From NCBI RefSeq assembly GCF_022846655.1, contig NZ_AP025667.1, positions 1,029,001 through 1,093,000 on the forward strand: DNA of 64,000 nt. The letters run 5' to 3'. The DNA is from Streptomyces seoulensis. GTDB lineage: Bacteria; Actinomycetota; Actinomycetes; Streptomycetales; Streptomycetaceae. Within the stretch, counting starts at the first letter, position 1. Each line of letters starts with the position of its first letter. This document shows positions 1-8,069 of this stretch, in pieces. The notes under the pieces are model-generated. The model was not told the origin of the DNA. It made no database searches and saw only the letters and a program-made list of their open reading frames with translations. The translations under genes were made by a program, and so were the position numbers.

Positions 1-257
1 CGTGCCGCCTCCTCCACCGAGCGGGCCAGCTCGGTGAAGTACGGGTTGAGCACATCGCCGATCACCAGGCCGAGGGCATGGGTCTGGTCGGTGCGCAGGG
101 AGCGGGCCACGGCGTTGGGCCGGTAGCCCAGCGCGGCCACGGAGGCCAGCACACGGGAGCGCGCCTCGGCGCTCACCGAAGGGTGGGCGTTCAGCACGCG
201 CGAGACCGTGGCGACGGAGACACCCGCCGCGGCGGCGACGTCCTTGATGCTCGCCAT
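1..257 (-). CDS. LacI-family transcriptional regulator, N-terminal part (cut by window edge)
   Basis: The visible 85 or so residues begin MASIKDVAAAAGVSVATVSRVLN, the canonical LacI DNA-binding helix-turn-helix and hinge, followed by the start of the ligand-binding domain (LGLVIGDVLNPYFTE). Such proteins are dimeric repressors or activators that respond to a sugar or related ligand. The ATG at 257 is preceded by AAGGAGG with good spacing. The C-terminal ligand domain lies outside the window, so the effector cannot be guessed. Two ATCGAT-centred palindromes lie just upstream of the gene and may be its own operators. Confidence 0.9.
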   Translation of the reverse strand, partial: MASIKDVAAAAGVSVATVSRVLNAHPSVSAEARSRVLASVAALGYRPNAVARSLRTDQTHALGLVIGDVLNPYFTELARSVEEAA

Positions 258-276
258 CGACGGCTCCACCTCCTTG

Positions 277-322
277 TGGAATCGATTTCAACGACGTGTC
301 CGGAGGATTGGAATCGATTACA
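277..322. promoter_or_regulatory. Pair of palindromic operator-like sites upstream of the LacI-type gene
   Basis: TGGAATCGATTTCA (277-290) and TTGGAATCGATTACA (308-322) share the core GGAATCGATT, each centred on the palindrome ATCGAT, with centres 32 bp apart (about three helical turns). LacI-family regulators bind A/T-containing palindromes with a central CG, so these are plausible autoregulatory operators. The spacing would let two dimers bind on one DNA face. Binding itself is inferred. Confidence 0.55.
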
Positions 323-424
323 CGGGTTCCGGACAACCCCCTCCCCGGTGGCTGAAATCAGATTGTGATGAACTCCGCTCAGATGAGCGCGACCGCCGCG
401 AGGCTCGCTGTCGGCCCCCGCCGG

Positions 425-430
425 TACCGT
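425..430 (+). promoter_or_regulatory. Leaderless -10 element of the RecD2-like gene
   Basis: TACCGT lies six bases before the ATG at 437. This places transcription start at or beside the start codon, the usual arrangement of leaderless Streptomyces genes. It also explains why no ribosome binding site precedes that ATG. Confidence 0.4.
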
Positions 431-436
431 CGCTCC

Positions 437-2755
437 ATGGCTCAAAAGGCGGGAAACCCCCCGGGCGAACGGCACTTGGCCGAGCTGGAAGGCGTGCTGG
501 AGCGCATCACCTACGCCGACGAGGAGACCGGCTACACCGTCGCCCGCGTCGACACCGGCCGGGGCGGCGGCGATCTGCTCACCGTGGTCGGCGCGCTGCT
601 CGGCGCGCAGGTGGGGGAGTCGCTGCGCATGGAGGGCCGCTGGGGCTCGCACCCGCAGTACGGCAGGCAGTTCACCTGCGAGAACTACACGACCGTCCTC
701 CCCGCCACCGTCCAGGGCATGCGCCGCTACCTCGGCTCCGGCCTGGTCAAGGGCATCGGCCCGGTCTTCGCCGACCGCATCACCCGGCACTTCGGCCTGG
801 ACACCCTGCGGATCATCGAGGAGGAGCCGAAGCGCCTGATCGAGGTGCCCGGACTCGGCCCCAAGCGCACCGCCCGCATCGCCGACGCCTGGGAGGAGCA
901 GAAGGCGATCAAGGAGGTCATGCTCTTCCTCCAGACCGTCGAGGTCTCCACCTCCATCGCCGTGCGCATCTACAAGAAGTACGGCGACGCCTCCGTCTCC
1001 GTGGTGAAGAACCGGCCGTACCGGCTCGCCTCCGACGTCTGGGGCATCGGCTTCCTCACCGCCGACAAGATCGCCCGGTCGGTCGGCATCCCGCACGACA
1101 GCCCCGAACGCGTCAAGGCGGGCCTGCAGTACGCCCTTTCCCAGTCCACCGACCAGGGCCACTGCTTCCTCCCCGAGGAACGCCTGATCGCGGACGCGGT
1201 GAAGCTCCTCCAGGTCGACACCGGCCTGGTCATCGAGTGCCTGGCCGAACTCGCGGCCCCCGGCGAGGAGGGCGAGGAGCCCGGTGTCGTGCGGGAGAAG
1301 GTCCCCGGCCCGGACGGCGGCGAGCCCGTCACCGCCGTCTATCTCGTCCCCTTCCACCGGGCCGAACTCGCCCTCGCCGCGCAGTTGCTGCGCCTGCTGC
1401 GCACCGGGGAGGACCGGATGCCGGCCTTCCGGGACGTGAACTGGGACAAGGCGCTCGGCTGGCTGAAGGGCCGTACCGGCACCGAGCTCGCGCCCGAACA
1501 GGAGGCCGCCGTCCGGCTCGCGCTCACCGAGAAGGTCGCCGTCCTCACCGGCGGCCCCGGCTGCGGCAAGTCCTTCACCGTCCGCTCGATCGTGGAACTC
1601 GCCCGCGCCCGGCGGGCCAAAGTGCTGCTCGCCGCGCCCACCGGCCGCGCCGCCAAGCGGCTGGCCGAGCTGACCGGCGCCGAGGCGTCCACCGTGCACC
1701 GGCTGCTGGAGCTGAAGCCCGGCGGCGACGCCGCCTACGACCGCGACCGCCCGCTGGACGCCGACCTCGTGGTGGTGGACGAGGCGTCCATGCTGGACCT
1801 CCTGCTGGCCAACAAGCTGGTCAAGGCCGTGCCGCCCGGCGCCCATCTGCTCTTCGTCGGCGATGTGGACCAGTTGCCCAGCGTCGGCGCCGGGGAGGTG
1901 CTGCGGGATCTGCTGGCCGACGGCAGCCCGGTGCCCGCCGTCCGGCTCACCCGCGTCTTCCGCCAGGCCCAGCGGTCCGGCGTGGTCACCAACGCGCACC
2001 GGATCAACGCGGGCCGACACCCGCTCACCGAGGGCCTGGAGGACTTCTTCCTCTTCGTCGAGGACGACACCGAGGAGGCCGGCCGGCTCACCGTGGACGT
2101 GGCCGCCCGCCGCATCCCGGCCCGCTTCGGCCTCGACCCGCGCCGGGACGTGCAGGTCCTCGCCCCCATGCACCGGGGCCCGGCGGGCGCCGGCGCCCTC
2201 AACGGCCTGCTCCAGCAGGCCGTCACCCCCGGCCGGCCCGACGTGCCGGAGAAGCGGTTCGGCGGCAGGGTCTTCCGGGTCGGCGACAAGGTCACCCAGG
2301 TCCGCAACAACTACGAGAAGGGCGAGAACGGCGTCTTCAACGGCACCGTGGGAGTGGTCACCTCACTCGATCCGGTCGAGCAGCGCCTGACGGTGCTGAC
2401 GGACGAGGACGAGGAGGTGGGGTACGAATTCGACGAACTGGACGAACTGGCCCACGCGTACGCCGTGACCATTCACCGCTCCCAGGGCAGTGAATACCCT
2501 GCGGTGGTGATCCCGGTCACCACCGGGGCCTGGATGATGCTCCAGCGGAACCTGCTGTACACGGCGGTCACCCGCGCCAAGAGGCTCGTGGTGCTGGTGG
2601 GTTCACGCAAGGCGATCGCGCAGGCCGTGCGCACGGTGTCGGCCGGACGGCGGTGTACGGCGCTCGACTTCAGGCTCGTCGGCAAAAATGATCGATCAAA
2701 TGAGTCACGAAGGTCACAGAGCACTTCCGGAACCCCCGGCCAGGGGGCAGGATGA
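437..2755 (+). CDS. RecD2/YrrC-like ATP-dependent DNA helicase (SF1)
   Basis: A 772-residue helicase of the RecD2 type, the stand-alone 5'-3' SF1B helicase related to RecD but not part of RecBCD. An N-terminal OB-like domain and helix-hairpin-helix region (PGLGPKRTARIADAW) precede the motor. Walker A GGPGCGKS is at residues 372-379, Walker B with VVVDEASMLD near 450, and the C-terminal UvrD-like domain ends with AVTIHRSQGSEYPAVVIPV and a TAVTRAK motif. I chose ATG 437 over an upstream in-frame ATG at 365 because TACCGT sits six bases before it and family similarity starts there. It is likely to act in recombination or repair; no partner genes adjoin it. Confidence 0.85.
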   Translation: MAQKAGNPPGERHLAELEGVLERITYADEETGYTVARVDTGRGGGDLLTVVGALLGAQVGESLRMEGRWGSHPQYGRQFTCENYTTVLPATVQGMRRYLGSGLVKGIGPVFADRITRHFGLDTLRIIEEEPKRLIEVPGLGPKRTARIADAWEEQKAIKEVMLFLQTVEVSTSIAVRIYKKYGDASVSVVKNRPYRLASDVWGIGFLTADKIARSVGIPHDSPERVKAGLQYALSQSTDQGHCFLPEERLIADAVKLLQVDTGLVIECLAELAAPGEEGEEPGVVREKVPGPDGGEPVTAVYLVPFHRAELALAAQLLRLLRTGEDRMPAFRDVNWDKALGWLKGRTGTELAPEQEAAVRLALTEKVAVLTGGPGCGKSFTVRSIVELARARRAKVLLAAPTGRAAKRLAELTGAEASTVHRLLELKPGGDAAYDRDRPLDADLVVVDEASMLDLLLANKLVKAVPPGAHLLFVGDVDQLPSVGAGEVLRDLLADGSPVPAVRLTRVFRQAQRSGVVTNAHRINAGRHPLTEGLEDFFLFVEDDTEEAGRLTVDVAARRIPARFGLDPRRDVQVLAPMHRGPAGAGALNGLLQQAVTPGRPDVPEKRFGGRVFRVGDKVTQVRNNYEKGENGVFNGTVGVVTSLDPVEQRLTVLTDEDEEVGYEFDELDELAHAYAVTIHRSQGSEYPAVVIPVTTGAWMMLQRNLLYTAVTRAKRLVVLVGSRKAIAQAVRTVSAGRRCTALDFRLVGKNDRSNESRRSQSTSGTPGQGAG

Positions 2756-2765
2756 GCAGGTTGAC

Positions 2766-2812
2766 GGCACTGAGTGCCGCCGATGGGCCAAGTGGCGACC
2801 CCGAGTGCACTC
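2766..2812. promoter_or_regulatory. Two palindromes in the citrate synthase upstream region
   Basis: GGCACTGAGTGCC (2766-2778) and the perfect palindrome GAGTGCACTC (2803-2812) both contain GAGTGC/GCACT half-sites and lie 76-110 bp upstream of the citrate synthase start. They look like binding sites for one dimeric regulator. The regulator is unknown and no promoter could be assigned with confidence. Confidence 0.3.
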
Positions 2813-2887
2813 TCCTGAGCCAAATGGGGGATGGTAGAGACAGTCAGGGCACCTCGAAGATGAGGCACTAAGTCGGTGAGGGAAGAC

Positions 2888-4177
2888 GTGAGCGACAACT
2901 CTGTAGTACTGCGGGTCGGCGACGGCGAGTACACCTATCCGGTGGTCGACAGCACCGTTGGTGACAAGGGCTTCGACATCGGGAAGCTCCGCGCCCAGAC
3001 CGGTCTGGTGACCCTGGACAGCGGCTATGGCAACACGGCCGCCTACAAATCCGCCGTCACCTACCTCGACGGCGAGGCGGGCATCCTCCGCTACCGCGGC
3101 TACCCGATCGAGCAGCTCGCCGAGCGCTCCACCTTCCTCGAGGTGGCGTACCTGCTCATCAACGGTGAGCTGCCGACCGTCGACGAGCTGGCGACGTTCA
3201 AGAACGACATCACGCGGCACACCCTGCTGCACGAGGACGTCAAGAACTTCTACCGGGGCTTCCCGCGCGACGCCCACCCGATGGCCATGCTGTCGTCGGT
3301 CGTCTCGGCGCTGTCCACCTTCTACCAGGACAGCCACAACCCGTTCGACGAGAAGCAGCGCGACCTCTCCACGATCCGCCTGCTCGCGAAGCTTCCGACG
3401 ATCGCGGCGTACGCGTACAAGAAGTCGATCGGCCACCCGTTCGTCTACCCGCGCAACGACCTCGGCTACGTCGAGAACTTCCTGCGCATGACGTTCTCGG
3501 TGCCGGCGCAGGAGTACGACCTCGACCCGGTCGTGGTCTCCGCGCTGGACAAGCTGCTGATCCTGCACGCGGACCACGAGCAGAACTGCTCGACCTCCAC
3601 GGTCCGTCTGGTCGGCTCCTCGCAGGCCAACATGTTCGCCTCGATCTCCGCCGGCATCAACGCGCTGTGGGGCCCGCTGCACGGCGGCGCCAACCAGTCG
3701 GTGCTGGAGATGCTGGAGGGCATCCAGGCCAACGGCGGCGACGTCGACTCCTTCATCCGCAAGGTGAAGAACAAGGAGGACGGCGTCCGCCTGATGGGCT
3801 TCGGCCACCGGGTGTACAAGTCCTTCGACCCGCGCGCCAAGATCATCAAGGCCGCCGCGCACGACGTCCTCTCCGCGCTCGGCAAGTCCGACGAGCTGCT
3901 GGACATCGCGCTGAAGCTGGAGGAGCACGCGCTCTCCGACGACTACTTCGTCTCGCGCAACCTCTACCCCAACGTCGACTTCTACACCGGTCTGATCTAC
4001 CGGGCCATGGGCTTCCCGACCGAGATGTTCACGGTCCTGTTCGCCCTCGGCCGCCTGCCGGGCTGGATCGCCCAGTGGACCGAGATGATCAAGGAGCCGG
4101 GTTCCCGCATCGGCCGCCCGCGCCAGATCTACACGGGTGTCGTCGAGCGCGACTTCGTGCCGGTCGAGGAGCGCTAG
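2888..4177 (+). CDS. citA: Citrate synthase (type II)
   Basis: Condenses oxaloacetate and acetyl-CoA to citrate, the first TCA step, in the cytoplasm. The 429-residue length is normal for a hexamer-type enzyme. The catalytic residues are visible: His265 in GPLHGGANQ, His307 in GFGHRVYKSFDPRA and Asp364 in NVDFYTG. I chose the GTG at 2888 (MSDNSVVLRVGDGEYTYP) because GAGGGA precedes it and Streptomyces orthologues start there; an in-frame GTG lies 12 bases upstream. The gene stands alone with its own terminator. Loss of citrate synthase is known to block aerial growth in S. coelicolor, so it is relevant to development. Confidence 0.97.
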   Translation: MSDNSVVLRVGDGEYTYPVVDSTVGDKGFDIGKLRAQTGLVTLDSGYGNTAAYKSAVTYLDGEAGILRYRGYPIEQLAERSTFLEVAYLLINGELPTVDELATFKNDITRHTLLHEDVKNFYRGFPRDAHPMAMLSSVVSALSTFYQDSHNPFDEKQRDLSTIRLLAKLPTIAAYAYKKSIGHPFVYPRNDLGYVENFLRMTFSVPAQEYDLDPVVVSALDKLLILHADHEQNCSTSTVRLVGSSQANMFASISAGINALWGPLHGGANQSVLEMLEGIQANGGDVDSFIRKVKNKEDGVRLMGFGHRVYKSFDPRAKIIKAAAHDVLSALGKSDELLDIALKLEEHALSDDYFVSRNLYPNVDFYTGLIYRAMGFPTEMFTVLFALGRLPGWIAQWTEMIKEPGSRIGRPRQIYTGVVERDFVPVEER

Positions 4178-4204
4178 GAGCGCTAAGGCCAAGAGCCGAA
4201 AAGC

Positions 4205-4257
4205 GGAAGGCGCCCTGGCGTCGGTCCCCCCACGGGCCGACGTCCAGGGCGCCTTCC
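4205..4257 (+). terminator. Terminator after citrate synthase
   Basis: A long inverted repeat (GGAAGGCGCC ... GGCGCCTTCC, with a further paired GACGTCC-like inner stem) begins 28 bp after the citrate synthase stop. There is no long U-tract, which is common for Streptomyces terminators. Confidence 0.75.
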
Positions 4258-4449
4258 CATGCCCCGGTGCGGATTCCCCCCACGGGATCCGGGCCGGGCG
4301 CTCGGAGGGCAGCGCCTGAATTTCGCTGCCTGAGCAGGACGGGCGGACCCGTCATGCTCCAGTGACGTAAAACGTTTGCGGTCTGCCGGGACAGCGCACG
4401 CTGGGAGGGCCGCTCAAAGCTTCCCGGTGTACGTGCCCCGGCAACGCAT

Positions 4450-4625
4450 CTCTGGAGAAGTCCCCCAAGACGACTCCAGATGCCAGCCGGCGCCCCCCAA
4501 GACGCTGGACTGACACCGCCAACTTAGACCTTCGAACCCCTTCGATGGTTACGTTCGCGTCACTGTGACTTGCGTCTCTTGCATACGTCCCATAGGTGCG
4601 CAAGAGCCCCGATACGGCGATCGGG
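4450..4625 (+). ncRNA. Candidate structured small RNA with two C-rich hairpin loops (6C-like)
   Basis: The 460-bp gap between citrate synthase and copA has no convincing gene but holds four successive hairpins. Hairpin 1 pairs TCTGGAG (4451-4457) with CTCCAGA (4474-4480) and has five Cs in its loop. Hairpin 2 pairs CCAGC (4483-4487) with GCTGG (4504-4508) and has six Cs in its loop. Both loops share CCCCCAAGACG. Further stems pair CTCTTGC (4576-4582) with GCAAGAG (4600-4606) and CCCGAT (4608-4613) with ATCGGG (4620-4625). Paired C-rich loops are the hallmark of the actinobacterial 6C sRNA family. Ends and strand are inferred, and a match to the family covariance model was not tested. Confidence 0.45.
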
Positions 4626-4719
4626 ACCCAAGCGTAAGGAAGATGCGCGAGCCTTGTGAAGAGCTTATGTGAGGTGCGCGCCGGACTCTAGGGGGACTCT
4701 TACTTCTCCTCGGCCGATG

Positions 4720-6975
4720 TCAGTGGAACCGCCGCAGCCTGAGGCTGTTGGTGACCACGAACACCGAGGAGAAGGCCATCGCCGCTCCCGCGATCATCGG
4801 GTTCAGCAGTCCGGCCGCGGCCAGCGGCAGGGCGGCGACGTTGTAGCCGAAAGCCCACACCAGATTGCCCTTGATGGTGGCGAGGGTGCGCCGGGAGAGC
4901 CGGATGGCGTCGGCGGCCACCCGCAGGTCGCCGCGGACCAGGGTCAGGTCGCCGGCCTCGATGGCCGCGTCCGTACCGGTGCCCATGGCGAGTCCGAGGT
5001 CGGCGGTGGCCAGCGCGGCCGCGTCGTTCACCCCGTCCCCGACCATGGCGACGGTCCGTCCCTCGCTCCGCAGCCTGCGGACCACGTCCACCTTGTCCTC
5101 GGGCAGCACCTCGGCGATGACCTCGTCGATGCCGACCTCGCGCGCGACCGCCTCGGCGACTGTGCGGTTGTCCCCGGTCAGCAGCACGGGCGTCAGGCCC
5201 AGCGCGCGCAGCTCCCGTACCGCCTCGGCGCTGGTCTCCTTGACCGCGTCCGCCACGGCGAGCACGGCACGCGGCTCGCCGTCCCAGCCGGCCACGACGG
5301 CCGTACGGCCCTCCTGTTCGGCCCTGGAGCGGGCGGCGGCCAGTTCCTCGGGCAGGGTGTCGTAGAGCCGTCCGGCGGTCACCTCGCGGCCGTCCACACG
5401 GCCGCGCACGCCCCGGCCGGGGACGTTCTCGAAGTGCTCGGCCGGGGGCAGCGTGCCGACCCGCTCCTCGGCGCCGGCGGCGATCGCGCGGGCCACCGGG
5501 TGCTCGGAGGCGTGCTCCAGGGCGCCGACGAGGCGCAGCACCTCCTTCTCGTCCTCGCCGGGGGCGGTGTACACCTCCTGGAGGGTCATCCGGCCGGTGG
5601 TGACGGTGCCGGTCTTGTCGAGGACGACGGTGTCGACGCGGCGGGTGGACTCCAGCACCTCGGGACCCTTGATGAGGATGCCGAGCTGGGCGCCCCGGCC
5701 GGTGCCGACCATCAGCGCGGTCGGCGTGGCGAGGCCCAGGGCGCAGGGGCAGGCGATGATCAGCACGGCGACGGCGGCGGTGAACGCGGCGACCGTGTCC
5801 CCGGTGACGCCGAGCCAGACGCCGAACGTGCCGAGCGCGATGAGGATGACGACGGGCACGAACACTGCGGAGATCCGGTCGGCCAGGCGCTGCACCTCGG
5901 CCTTGCCGTTCTGCGCGTCCTCCACCAGCCGGGCCATCCGGGCCAACTGGGTGTCGGCGCCGACGCGGGTGGCCTCCACGACCAGCCGGCCGCCCGCGTT
6001 CACGGTGGCGCCGGTGACGCGGTCGCCCGGGGAGACGTCGACGGGGACGGACTCGCCGGTCAGCATGGAGGCGTCCACGGCGGAGACGCCCTCGACGACC
6101 GTGCCGTCGGTGGCGATCTTCTCGCCGGGCCGGACCACGAACCGGTCGCCCACGGCGAGCGAGCCCACCGGCACCCGGGTCTCGCGCCCGTCCCGCAGTA
6201 CGGTCACGTCCTTGGCGCCCAGTTCCATCAGCGCCCGCAGCGCGGCCCCGGCACGGCGCTTGGAGCGGGCCTCCAGATAGCGGCCGAGCAGGATCAGCGC
6301 GATGACACCGGCGGCCACCTCCAGGTAGATGACGGAGGTGCCCTCGGTGCGCGAGACGGTGAACCGGAAGGCGTGCCGCATGCCGGTCATGCCCGCGTGG
6401 CCGAAGAAGAGCGCCCACAGCGACCAGCCGAAGGCGGCCAGCGTGCCGACCGAGACGAGGGTGTCCATGGTGGCCGCGCCGTGCCGCAGGTTGGTCCAGG
6501 CGGCCCGGTGGAAGGGCCACCCGCCCCAGACGACGACGGGCGCGGCGAGGGTGAGCGAGAGCCACTGCCAGTTGTCGAACTGGAACGCCGGGACCATGGC
6601 CATCAGGATGACGGGCGCGGCGAGCAGGGCGGAGACGAGCAGGCGCTGCCGGAGCGCGGCGAGTTCGGGGTCGGGCTCGGTCGGCTCGGGGGCCCCGGCG
6701 GCCGGTTCCGGCTCGGGCGGCGGGGGTTCCTCGGCGGTGTACCCGGTCTTCTCGACGACCGCGATCAGGTCCGCGACGCGGACGCCGTCGCCGAAGCTGA
6801 CCTTCGCCTTCTCCGTCGCGTAGTTCACGGTGGCGCTCACGCCGTCCACGCGGTTGAGCTTCTTCTCCACGCGTGCGGCGCAGGATGCGCAGGTCATGCC
6901 GCCGATGAGCAGCTCGACCCGGTTGCCGGCCTCCGCGGGGGCCGTACGCCCTGTCTCTGCGGTGGTGCTGGTCAT
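4720..6975 (-). CDS. copA: Copper-translocating P1B-type ATPase (CopA)
   Basis: A 751-residue membrane ATPase that exports Cu(I). An N-terminal metal-binding domain carries GMTCASC (Cys29 and Cys32). It is followed by membrane helices with the Cu-type CPC signature ([14 protein letters not shown]), the phosphorylation loop DKTGT and the hinge [13 protein letters not shown] rather than SPC or CPH argues for Cu(I)/Ag(I). It lies 123 bp downstream of the copZ-like gene on the same strand and is probably co-transcribed from the CsoR-type promoter region. Together they would buffer and expel copper, which also matters for the copper-requiring tyrosinase encoded later in the window. Confidence 0.95.
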   Translation of the reverse strand: MTSTTAETGRTAPAEAGNRVELLIGGMTCASCAARVEKKLNRVDGVSATVNYATEKAKVSFGDGVRVADLIAVVEKTGYTAEEPPPPEPEPAAGAPEPTEPDPELAALRQRLLVSALLAAPVILMAMVPAFQFDNWQWLSLTLAAPVVVWGGWPFHRAAWTNLRHGAATMDTLVSVGTLAAFGWSLWALFFGHAGMTGMRHAFRFTVSRTEGTSVIYLEVAAGVIALILLGRYLEARSKRRAGAALRALMELGAKDVTVLRDGRETRVPVGSLAVGDRFVVRPGEKIATDGTVVEGVSAVDASMLTGESVPVDVSPGDRVTGATVNAGGRLVVEATRVGADTQLARMARLVEDAQNGKAEVQRLADRISAVFVPVVILIALGTFGVWLGVTGDTVAAFTAAVAVLIIACPCALGLATPTALMVGTGRGAQLGILIKGPEVLESTRRVDTVVLDKTGTVTTGRMTLQEVYTAPGEDEKEVLRLVGALEHASEHPVARAIAAGAEERVGTLPPAEHFENVPGRGVRGRVDGREVTAGRLYDTLPEELAAARSRAEQEGRTAVVAGWDGEPRAVLAVADAVKETSAEAVRELRALGLTPVLLTGDNRTVAEAVAREVGIDEVIAEVLPEDKVDVVRRLRSEGRTVAMVGDGVNDAAALATADLGLAMGTGTDAAIEAGDLTLVRGDLRVAADAIRLSRRTLATIKGNLVWAFGYNVAALPLAAAGLLNPMIAGAAMAFSSVFVVTNSLRLRRFH

Positions 6976-7098
6976 GCCCGGACTCCAGACATCGGACCGG
7001 ACCTTACGGAATCCAGTATGAGCTGGTCGGTACGGCCCGGTCGGGGAAGGTTCTCGTGGGCCGCGCGAGGGCGCGCGGCCGTTCGCCCGCGGTGGTGC

Positions 7099-7338
7099 TC
7101 AGGCCCGGCCGGCCAGCTCGAAGCCCGCCTCGTCGACGGCGGCGCGCACGGCCTCCTCGTCGAGCGGGGACTCGGAGACGACGGTGACCTCACCGCTGGA
7201 GGCGACGGCCTTCACCGAGGTGACGCCGGGGAGCTGGGAGATCTCGCCGGAGACGGAGCCCTCGCAGTGGCCGCAGCTCATGCCGCTCACCTGGTAGACG
7301 GCGGTGACGGAGCCGGGGGTGTCGGTCTGGGCGCTCAT
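7099..7338 (-). CDS. copZ: CopZ-like copper chaperone (HMA domain)
   Basis: A 79-residue single heavy-metal-associated domain with the ligand motif GMSCGHC (Cys22, Cys25) and the expected ferredoxin-like pattern. Such proteins bind Cu(I) in the cytoplasm and pass it to CopA. The ATG is preceded by GAGGAGAACGAC. It is the first gene of the copZ-copA unit and lies about 80 bp downstream of a perfect CsoR-type operator, so copper-induced expression is expected. Confidence 0.92.
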   Translation of the reverse strand: MSAQTDTPGSVTAVYQVSGMSCGHCEGSVSGEISQLPGVTSVKAVASSGEVTVVSESPLDEEAVRAAVDEAGFELAGRA

Positions 7339-7417
7339 GTCGTTCTCCTCGTCGGACAGGCGGTGGGGGGCGGTTGATGCCCTAGGGGTCCTCGGGGACC
7401 CTCACTCTTCGAACACT

Positions 7418-7434
7418 ATACCCCTAGGGGGTAT
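7418..7434. promoter_or_regulatory. CsoR-type copper operator
   Basis: ATACCCCTAGGGGGTAT is a near-perfect inverted repeat matching the known CsoR site pattern (TACCCC...GGGGTA). CsoR is the Cu(I)-sensing repressor that releases copZ-copA when copper rises. No csoR gene is in this window, so the repressor must be encoded elsewhere. A weaker related palindrome, GCCCTAGGGG, starts at 7379, nearer the copZ start codon. Confidence 0.8.
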
Positions 7435-7510
7435 TCCCCAAGGAGGAGTCGAGTGAGGGGTGGATACTCCAGAACCCTATGTACACGCCCGCTTTGTCGC
7501 AGCGTGACGA

Positions 7511-7548
7511 ACGCCCGCAGGCCGCCCCTGGGGGAGGTCTGCGGGCGT
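7511..7548 (-). terminator. Terminator after the small HTH gene
   Basis: ACGCCCGCAG (7511-7520) pairs with CTGCGGGCGT (7539-7548) around an 18-base loop, just downstream of the minus-strand HTH gene. It separates that gene from the copper operator region. Confidence 0.6.
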
Positions 7549-7570
7549 CCGGAGCCGGGTGGTGTGCGGG

Positions 7571-7771
7571 TCAGCCGTCCCTGCGGCCCCGGTTGCCGGG
7601 CCGGGAGGCGACCCAGGCGCGCACGGTGTCGGCGTACCAGTAGGGCTTGCCGCTCTCCACGAGGTCGGGCGGTGGCAGCAGGCCGTGTTTGCGGTACGAC
7701 CGAACGGTGTCCGGCTGCACCCGGATGTGTGCCGCGATCTCCTTGTAGGACCAGAGCCTGCGGTCGGTCAT
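7571..7771 (-). CDS. Small MerR/excisionase-like helix-turn-helix protein
   Basis: A 66-residue protein that is almost only a winged-helix HTH: SYKEIAAHIRVQPDTVRSYRKHGLLPPPD, then a GKPYWYADTVRAWVASRPG wing. It resembles MerR-type or AlpA/excisionase-type DNA-binding domains with no effector domain. ATG 7771 is preferred because AGGAG lies nine bases before it; an in-frame GTG at 7780 would abut that site. It is a single-gene unit ending in its own terminator. Targets are unknown, and nothing phage-like surrounds it. Confidence 0.75.
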   Translation of the reverse strand: MTDRRLWSYKEIAAHIRVQPDTVRSYRKHGLLPPPDLVESGKPYWYADTVRAWVASRPGNRGRRDG

Positions 7772-8069
7772 GAGTCGCACCTCCTGCGCGCGCCGCGGCG
7801 GCGGCCGGGGGACGGCCGTCGGGGGAGCCCGGCGCTGTGCTGGTGATCACCAAGCCTGTGCCCGGTCAACGACGCAGAGTGAGCGCGGGCCTGTGCTTGT
7901 GGGCCGGGTGTGACCGAGAACCCGCGTAGGCGCGACATATGTGACAGGAACGGGGTTTTCGTGACATGACCGCAGCGGAAGAAGCCGGCGCACGCCGGGC
8001 GTGGCAGGTTGACCCGAGCGGTCCCGGCCGCTCCGCAGAAACGTCACATCGGGTGGAACGGAGCGGAGG
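7772..8069. other. Intergenic stretch, no gene recognised
   Basis: About 300 bp between the HTH gene and the end of the isomerase gene. It holds the HTH gene's ribosome binding site and presumably its promoter. I see no convincing ORF, RNA fold or repeat; a 66-codon open frame on the minus strand has no ribosome binding site. Confidence 0.5.

Noticed and set aside
191..2173. Long minus-strand open frame opposite the RecD2 gene
   Set aside because: It is the antisense frame of a high-GC gene; its product is a Gly/Asp/Val/His-rich string without domains, and the plus-strand helicase motifs are unambiguous.
4352..4603. 83-codon minus-strand ORF in the citA-copA gap
   Set aside because: No ribosome binding site, no recognisable sequence pattern, and it overlaps a run of perfect hairpins that suggest RNA instead.
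4669..7377. 902-codon plus-strand open frame across copA and copZ
   Set aside because: Low-complexity Gly/His/Asp translation typical of antisense frames; the minus-strand copper genes explain the region.
7571..7771. Small HTH protein as a phage excisionase
   Set aside because: No phage or integrase gene nearby; a lone AlpA/MerR-like regulator is the simpler reading.
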